Source of the DNA: Dendrophyllia cribrosa
Taxonomy: Eukaryota > Cnidaria > Anthozoa > Scleractinia > Dendrophylliidae
Direction of reading: 5' to 3'
DNA: 64,000 nucleotides
Assembly: GCA_024195265.1 (NCBI GenBank)
Contig: JAJLRJ010000008.1
Location: 4,648,001 to 4,712,000, forward strand
The position numbers and the translations under genes were made by a program. The notes beneath the pieces are model-generated. The model was not told the origin of the DNA and did not search any database. It saw nothing but the letters and a program-made list of their open reading frames with translations. This document shows positions 58,122 to 64,000 of this stretch, in pieces. How positions within the stretch are numbered: the stretch's first letter is position 1; the number at the start of each line of letters is the position of its first letter.

Positions 58122-59673
58122 TTAATCTTTGTCGGCCACCGTCCATGTGGCGAAGGAGGCTTTTTTTGTGCCCAGATTAACATCACTGTTCACGCCCAGC
58201 TTCATCCCTTGCGTTGCCTCCTGTAGATTGTTGTTATACCCGATCACGCTCTCTGTGTTGATAATCATGCGTGATGGCATGAGCCAGCTTCCGGTGCTGT
58301 CGCAAAGTCTAAGCGCACTTTCGTTGCTTGGATGGCAAGCTGGTAACGCTGTACGCTTGTTGCGATGTCGTTCAGTATTATGGCCTCCTCTAGATGGGAG
58401 AAGACTCTCTGCGTTTCGAAGCCCGGCCCCTCTTCCAATGATGCTGCTGCGGGTTTTGGCTTGTGAACCAAGAATGCAGTACACAAAGGCCTCGATTGAT
58501 TGGTTCATACGGCGAGCCCTGGCTGTGTTAGCCCCTGTGCGTAATTTGGCACAAAGTGCTCGAACTGGGTGTCCGCCCCTTGGTCGTTGCGGACGAAAGA
58601 TATTCCATTGGCAAATAGTTGGGGTCTTTCTGTCAGTCACGCGCTCATCATTGAACAGAGCTAGATCGGGGTCTGGATAATGTAATCGGTAGAATGTTGC
58701 CCCTCCGTAACCCAAATGTAGACATTCCCAAGACCGTGGTTCTTGCCGTATGTGTAACGGAAGTCAGAACTGGGGTCGATGCCAAACTCTATGCAAATCT
58801 TCTTGTACGCGTCGATGTTGTACTTGTTGTCTTTCTGGAATGGAGGGTCGTCTGGCAAAGCACTCACGCTTTGTTCCCCGCCCATCTGGTAAAGAATTCG
58901 CCTTGTTGTGAAATAAACGTGAAACCGGTAAAACGACCTTAACTGTGGGTTAGAGATAGACTGGAGTTCTTATCGAAGAGAATGTCACGCGCGAGATTCC
59001 ACAGCCGGTTGTTGCACACCACAGGGCGAAGGAGAGTTGTTGCGGCCAAAAATCATATGCGGCCCACCGAGCCACTTTCGGCCGTATTTCGCGGTTGTGA
59101 ATGAAATCTGCGTGTCCCTGAAGATATTTCTGTATTTCGTTGTGAAATAATCAGTTGGCGTGACGTAAATCTTTTGCTCTTTGTCGTTTAAGATTGCGCC
59201 AATCATCATGTCTTTGTCTATTGTGGTGGAAAGCAACAGCTGGATTGACTTTGTTGCCCCAACGATAACTGATAAGGGAAACTCATCATAATGGAGACCA
59301 AGAGCGTCTCTTTCGGCGAGTCCAATCTTTGTGGGCTATTTCTGTGATAAGTGCAAATGAGCCTTGACCCTCTTTGTAAAGCACTTCCCCGTGGCGTTTT
59401 GTGGTCGTCCAAAATCTACTTGCACTTCAAAGTGAGATATCGGCGCGAGGAAACGCTTTTGAAGTCTGAGATCGCCTTGGCCTTGGCCGCGGCAGAGAGC
59501 TTTGCTGCCTCCGGCGAACTCAACCAAGCAATTTCAGGATTAGGGGGTGTGGCTTTGGCACATGGGTATAGGCGTTTGGAGGCGAATAAAAAGGGGGGGG
59601 TCCGTAATTGTGGCCGCCGATGTTTATACCAAGATTTGAATTAGGTTAAATCCACCGGCCGTCTGCCAAACAT
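58122..59673 (-). pseudogene. Large conserved-type Polinton protein (about 517 codons), frame-broken
   Basis: ATG at 59673 follows TATATACAATC in a bidirectional promoter. Frame segments follow one another on the minus strand: an N-terminal Ala/Lys-rich part (59336-59527), KIYVTPTDYFTTKYRNIF (58985-59236), FGIDPSSDFRYTYGKNHG (58661-58885), NQSIEAFVYCILGSQAKTRS and a C-terminus near NLGTKKASF with a natural-looking stop at 58122. At least five breaks. Size and location suggest a virion protein (capsid, penton or scaffold), but no motif settles it. Confidence 0.5.
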
Positions 59674-59720
59674 GATTGTATATAATTATAATTATAAAAT
59701 GTTAATTATATACAATCATG
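59671..59720. promoter_or_regulatory. Symmetric bidirectional promoter between divergent genes
   Basis: CATGATTGTATATAATTA and its mirror TAATTATATACAATCATG face each other, so the genes at 59673 (-) and 59718 (+) each begin with TATATACAATCATG. The whole intergenic region is about 44 bp. Confidence 0.6.
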
Positions 59721-60387
59721 GTTGTGTTAACAATTCACGTCTTCGAACCCTCACACGATCTACTTCGATCACCCACTGCGAAACCGAGATACATACGGCT
59801 TGTTCTTGCTCAATTTTCAACTCGTGGAATACTTTGAAGCAAAGAGGAGAGATAACATTGTTTACAAATGACAGTAAAGAAGGATCTGTCATGAGATTTC
59901 TCCCAGGCCATTACACTCTTAAGTCTTTGGCAAAAGAATTAGAAAACGTATTCGGTGGTTCCAATGCTAATTATAAATTAGCAACTGAGACAAACACACC
60001 ACTGGGGCGATGATCATTTTCAAAGAATACCAGAAGAGGTTAAACTAGACCGTGATCTATCTGAATTGCTTGGTATAAGTCCTAAATTGCTGTGGCCATC
60101 AACTTTCGTCAAGCGTTTAAGGGCACCAAGCACTTACTTCATCCACTGTGATCTGGTTGATAAAGAACAAAACCTCCTCAATGGTAAGCCTTCGACAGTT
60201 TTGGCTCGGTTTGATATTCGTGGAAAGCCCTTTGAGAAGGTGTTTTACGAAACCACACAGCAGAACGTCTTGCGTGACGTCTCGTCTGGTGATTATGTAA
60301 ACAGCATAACACTGTCAGTGAGGGATGAAACAATACCTCTTCAACTTCAATGACGCGCCTTTGGAATTTGAAGTTGAGATAAATTAA
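59718..60387 (+). pseudogene. Conserved-type Polinton protein, candidate minor capsid protein, frame-broken
   Basis: ATG at 59718. The N-terminal beta/helix part contains FLPGHYTLKSLAKELENVF. The C-terminal half (60066-60353) has APSTYFIHCDLVDKEQN, ARFDIRGKPFEKV and VNSITLSVRDE, an alternating beta-strand pattern like a small jelly-roll. Breaks near 59760, 60010 and 60345. The stop is taken at 60385-60387. A single jelly-roll penton-type minor capsid role is a guess from size and strand pattern. Confidence 0.45.
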
Positions 60388-60388
60388 A

Positions 60389-60402
60389 AATATATATATA
60401 CC
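60389..60402 (+). promoter_or_regulatory. TATATATATACCC promoter-like motif
   Basis: AATATATATATACC, 6 bp before the ATG at 60409; same motif class as before other genes of the element. Confidence 0.45.
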
Positions 60403-60408
60403 CACGCC

Positions 60409-61097
60409 ATGAGTTCTGCCAATGTGCTTCCATCGGCCCCGAATACAGCGAGACACAACAGCTATACCCTATGCGTGAGATCACTCAAATTAATGCAGAA
60501 GACTTCCGGCTCAAAAAGATTCTGACTTGCTGAAGGAGTTGTCTGACGAAGCCGAGCACTACAGTCAAGTCGCAAAGAAATAAAACGAACCCAATCATTG
60601 GTTCATTACTCGGCGGTTGGCCTTGGGTCGCTTTCTGTTGGGCTGTCATCAGGGGCCCTTGCCACTGCATTGACTGGGTTCGGAATTGTTGCAAGTCCAG
60701 CACTTGCGGGTTGCCACGCTTTGCGGCTGTCCTCTGTTGGCTTTACAGCTATCAACAAGCGGCTAGAGCGAAAGTGACCAAACATGAGAATATCTATACA
60801 CTGGCACTGGCTAAACGCAACACTGTCAATGAGCTAATCTCAAAGGCTCTGGAAGACAAGAGGATCAGTGATACAGAATTCACCATAATTACTCGTGAGG
60901 TGGAAAAATATCACGAACTCAAAGCTGCAATCAGGGATGGTGTAAAGGCATCAAAAAACGTTGCCACTCAAACACAAGCACCAGACCTCGAGAAACTCAA
61001 AAACGAACTTCGCAAGGAAGTCAAACAAGAGTTTCAAAAAAAGATACTTCTCGCTACAACATCCAAGTCCGATTTGAGAATTAAACTCTGGCTTTAA
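60409..61097 (+). pseudogene. Conserved-type Polinton membrane/coiled protein, frame-broken
   Basis: ATG at 60409. A short N-terminal part leads, after a break near 60525, to two Ala/Gly/Leu-rich hydrophobic segments (about 60610-60760). A Lys/Glu-rich helical tail (60770-61090) contains KHENIYTLALAKRNTVNEL and a final FQKKILLA. Further breaks near 60580 and 60705. The two-helix membrane hairpin plus coiled tail is seen directly. Function unknown. Confidence 0.5.
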
Positions 61098-61159
61098 CCT
61101 TCAAATCTTGAGGATAAAATCCTTTGCGCCCAATTGAATACACAACACGGTGTATATCC

Positions 61160-61861
61160 ATGGAGAAGTTCGCTAAACAACTGGCTGATGTTCGGTCCTT
61201 GGACACTAAAGGCGAATACAAAGCCAAACTCGATGAGCTGGATAAAGAATACAAATTTATCCTCCTGCGCTCACTCGACAACTACAACAAGGAAATACGG
61301 CGTTTCAAAACTGCCAGAACGCCTTCATCGCATCAAGGAGTGTCTTTCTCCCGAGGTACAATACCCCCCACACTCACCTTTCACCCTTTGTAATGAAAGG
61401 ATAAAAGCTTGCCAAAACTGCAAAGGCAAATTAAACCTCAGGATGTTTTCATCAGAACTTTGCTGTGAGGACTGCGGCTCTTAGAGCCTCTGGATGGTGT
61501 GTCCTTCGATTATAACGAACTCTATGGTGGTGATTACAAAATTACCAAAAAAAGAAGGCCCACCAAACGCTACAACTTCAAAACCTATCTCAACAAACAT
61601 CTGAAAATTTGTGAACCCAACGTCTGCTTGTCCTCCGAAGAAATACAACATGCAAATGATTTCTTCAATTTCATTGAAGAACATCTACCGGAAAGAATCT
61701 CTATGCCATTTGTAGCCCACAAAATCTTTGCCGGGATACAATTAAAATGGCCACAACGGGCTATTGTCAATTACTTCTGGCTACAAGTTCCACAAAAATC
61801 AATGCAAAAACATGAACAAAACTGGAAGATCATGCTTGAAAAGATGGGTCACGTTGTGTGA
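61160..61861 (+). pseudogene. Zinc-ribbon protein, possibly VLTF3-like transcription factor, frame-broken
   Basis: ATG at 61160 follows GGTGTATATCC. The N-terminal 60 residues are a charged helix (MEKFAKQLADVRSLDTKGEY). A zinc-ribbon pattern then appears in two Cys pairs: CQNCKGK (near 61410) and CCEDCGS (near 61470). A basic middle part (KKRRPTKRYNFKTYLNKHL) and a helical C-terminus with a stop at 61859-61861 follow. A Cys-pair ribbon followed by a Y-x-R/K-x-x-H-like helical domain resembles poxvirus/NCLDV late transcription factor VLTF3. If so, it could recognise the TATATAC motif of this element. Breaks near 61310 and 61485. Tentative. Confidence 0.4.
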
Positions 61862-62339
61862 CATTGCGTTACTTGTCACGCGTGACACATTGCGTGACAG
61901 GTCAACAAGAAGAGCAAAAACCCTTGCAGGGGGGTGCCGGTGGCAGTTCTTTGCCTAGCCTAGGCTAGGACTTTAACCGCTGACAAGGCGGTTGTCATTT
62001 CCACATTTTACCTCTGGGAGCGAGGGCGAGAACTCCTAGGAGAACTCTGTTTGGCACCCCCCTGGAACCAGTAGGGCCAGAGCGGGCTCACCCAGGGGTA
62101 CCGTCCACTGGAAGACTTCCCCCTCTACTCTGTAATTCGACCTTTCGCACAAGCCTTTAAACGGGATTCAGAAAGTTGGCCAGCTTTCACCTCCCTAGAC
62201 TTCACCAAAATCTGTCGAACTAAGAAATATATGGGATGTTTCTTCTATTTATAGTGGTTAGTTCAGCAATCCGCTTGCTTGTGGTTTCGCCTTTGGCTAA
62301 CACTGAGAGATTGAAAGCAATACGCATGCGTATTGTTTC
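61862..62339. other. Polinton intergenic region with inverted repeats
   Basis: No gene seen. Contains repeated GTCACGCGTGACACATTGCG-like stretches (61861-61900) and a long-range pair, CAGGGGGGTGCC (about 61926) with GGCACCCCCCTG (about 62053). Could form a structured 3' region or hold an origin; nothing proves either. Confidence 0.35.
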
Positions 62340-63348
62340 TTACATGCGGTTGAACTTTGGAGTAAGCCTTGCCGCTTGCTCCATTAGAAAGGCTTCCAAA
62401 ACGGCCTTGTCATCGCCTGTGTTTGGAATTGTGGCAGAGCCCTCGGTGTAAGTATAATTTCTGATTCTTCCTTTCAATTTTAATAAATTATCATGAAAGC
62501 ATTCAACAGATCTTTGAATTTCACTCAAGAAATCTGGGTTTTTTAAACTCCCAAATTTCAGTGAGATCGAGCAATTTCCAAGCGAACATTGCGACAGGTT
62601 TCGGCCATTCTCTACGCGGATTAGAGAACGCTTCTTTCATGTAATTAAAACGTAAAAAATTCGTCATTTTCGTCACGGGTTGTGAACTCCATTCGTATTT
62701 TGCCATAAGAAAGCCAAACATCTTTAGTGGCTATTAAACCCATGACATGTTCAAACAAAGCAATTGTTTGTGTTGCACCAAGATCAATAAGTTCGGCTTG
62801 GTTGCTCTTGATGTTTTGTTTACTGAATAGATAACAGACCCCCCAGGCAAGAGTTGAATTGTTTTTTTGTCTTGTATGTTTTCCCGGCGTTGAGAAAAGA
62901 ATTGTGAGCTAAACTTGGTTCAAGCTGATTTAAAGAACACATTCTGAAATAGCCATGCATTCAGTTCATGCTGGCTGACATATGACTCGGCAAAAACATC
63001 TAGAACAGCTCTTGAGGATGCCGCCAAATCCACCTCATGTCTGAGAGGAGCTCGAGGATTTCTTTTCGCGGGAGGGCAACCATTTCTTAAGTGTCTGGAA
63101 ACCGTTTGTCGACAAAATCTTCGATTGCAGCCGGGCAAATCACTTTCGGCCGTGGTTCTGTTCTCAGCATCTTGCAAGCGTATTTTGATGCTCGACAAGA
63201 GAATGCCTTGGGTGAAGTTTAAACCACAATGTCTGCAAGGGTTGTATTCGAACGTCCCTTTGTTCTTTGCTTATAAGTCATCACCTTCTTTCAAAGGGAT
63301 TCCTTTCAGGCCCAAGAACTCGACAGCAGTCATAGCTCTGTTAGCCAT
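62340..63348 (-). pseudogene. Unrecognised TIR-proximal Polinton gene, frame-broken
   Basis: ATG at 63348 sits against the inner edge of the right TIR, after CACCTCTTGTATATCGCG, as the polymerase does at the other end. Pieces: a start MANRAMTAVEF; 62920-63198 containing LRHEVDLAASSRAVLDVF; 62521-62721 containing MAKYEWSSQPVTKMTNF; and a C-terminus ending LTPKFNRM with a stop at 62340. About 335 codons with four or more breaks. No family recognised. Its TIR promoter suggests it is expressed together with the polymerase, perhaps early. Confidence 0.45.
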
Positions 63349-63351
63349 CGC

Positions 63352-63592
63352 GATATACAAGAGGTGTATGATTTCTCCAATTGGTTATGTCTCGCTTGCC
63401 GTTGCGGGAGAGGTCGGGAAAAACGCATTTGACCCCCTCTTGCGGGGTTTGAGGACGGGTATCCAGAGTAGTTGGTAGAGTGGCGCGTCAAATACGGTTT
63501 TTTAAAACCTCTAAATAAGCGGGCCGAACGCGTGAGGCCCGCTTATTTAGGGGTTTTAAAAACCGTATTTGACCGCCACTCTACCAACTACT
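63352..63592. repeat. Right TIR of the full Polinton
   Basis: Matches 47062-47305 in reverse. The outer 126 bp (63467-63592) are the terminal palindrome. CAGGT (63593-63597) follows as target duplication. Confidence 0.92.
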
Positions 63593-63611
63593 CAGGTTAT
63601 ATCTACAGTTA

Positions 63612-64000
63612 AGGGACGGACCATTAGATGTTTGAGGGGGGGGGGGGGGGGGGGGGGGGGTTGGGCAAATACCAAAAAAAAATTCGAGCACGGCCTTGAA
63701 CTGCAAAAAAAATATCGTGCAAAACAAAAACCCCAGAAAAAAAAATTCCTGCAAAGCTTTATATTTTTAGAACAATATTTTATATCCAGGAGCAGATGGT
63801 CAGAACACAAATAAATCACACTGACGTTGTAGAATGTTAGCGACTTATATGCACTTGGGGAGGATCAAATGTTCTATCTTTTCATTGGCTTGTTTAGTTT
63901 AGCCAATAACAATGGTTTATTTTTGACCCGACGTAAGTTGTGTTTCTTTGTAGGCTTTTTAGCTGATTTCATAAGCATGTAAGATATTTTCTGACACAAG
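63612..64000. mobile_element. Left end of another copy of the 1.28-kb TIR element
   Basis: AGGGACGGACCATTAGATGT followed by a G-run matches 7638-7980 with few differences up to about 63945, then diverges. Cut by the window edge. It starts 15 bp outside the Polinton target duplication. Confidence 0.75.

Larger units (their letters stand above)
47062..63592. mobile_element. Complete Polinton (Maverick/adintovirus-like), 16.5 kb
   Basis: Bounded by TIRs of about 240 bp that begin AGTAGTTGG and end CCAACTACT, with a 5-bp CAGGT duplication. Content: pPolB (+), integrase (-), a minus-strand block of small membrane proteins, packaging ATPase and probable major capsid protein, then further conserved genes on both strands. 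Length and gene set are typical of Polintons. Many genes carry single-base frame breaks. I found no adenovirus-type maturation protease. Confidence 0.92.

Noticed and set aside
47307..63348. Polinton maturation protease (adenain-like)
   Set aside because: I looked for a His...Asp...Gln-x-x-x-x-x-Cys arrangement in the conserved-type genes and saw none I could support.

Overview
The window is eukaryotic transposon-rich DNA, most likely from a cnidarian such as a stony coral. The reasons are split genes with GT/AG introns, AT-rich non-coding DNA full of short palindromic MITEs, a tRNA-derived SINE, DNA elements ending in poly-G/poly-C, a P-superfamily transposase and Polinton (Maverick/adintovirus-like) elements. 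No clear single-copy host gene was found. The assignment to Cnidaria is inference.

Layout. 1-5219 is the end of a Polinton: part of a small membrane protein, an intact retroviral-type integrase (222-1211), a protein-primed DNA polymerase B that is open except for one TGA (1187-4972), and the terminal inverted repeat. 5220-18219 is repeat DNA: MITEs, a SINE, a 1.3-kb TIR element, a two-way minisatellite of a GGGAATCTTTAAAA-like unit, a GC-TIR foldback element, a 95-97-bp tandem array and a poly-G-ended element. 18227-40630 is one very large transposon with ~670-bp inverted repeats and a 7-bp target duplication (TAATAGG). It carries a multi-exon P-type transposase (+) converging on a PIF1-family helicase gene (-). 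Intron DNA of the transposase holds a 10.5-kb palindromic element (24131-34674), which itself holds a 3.7-kb TTAA element (25294-29038). 41017-41516 is a 500-N gap. 41517-52196 is the inverted copy of 1-10773, same Polinton in the same site, so the two contigs are probably two haplotypes joined in opposite orientation. Only the right contig runs on through the whole Polinton (47062-63592, about 16.5 kb).

How the genes fit. The Polinton has pPolB and integrase for replication and integration, and a virion block (packaging ATPase, probable major capsid protein, other conserved structural-type genes, several small membrane proteins). Most starts lie next to a TATATAC-like motif, and the two outermost genes start at the inner edge of the TIRs. 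The right copy carries many single-base frame breaks, from decay or uncorrected sequencing. The P-type element has the same economy: each of its two genes starts just inside one TIR and they meet tail to tail near 35.8 kb.

The best candidate for something undescribed is the P-type transposon that carries a PIF1 helicase. Second is the Polinton whose ends are 126-128-bp near-perfect palindromes.
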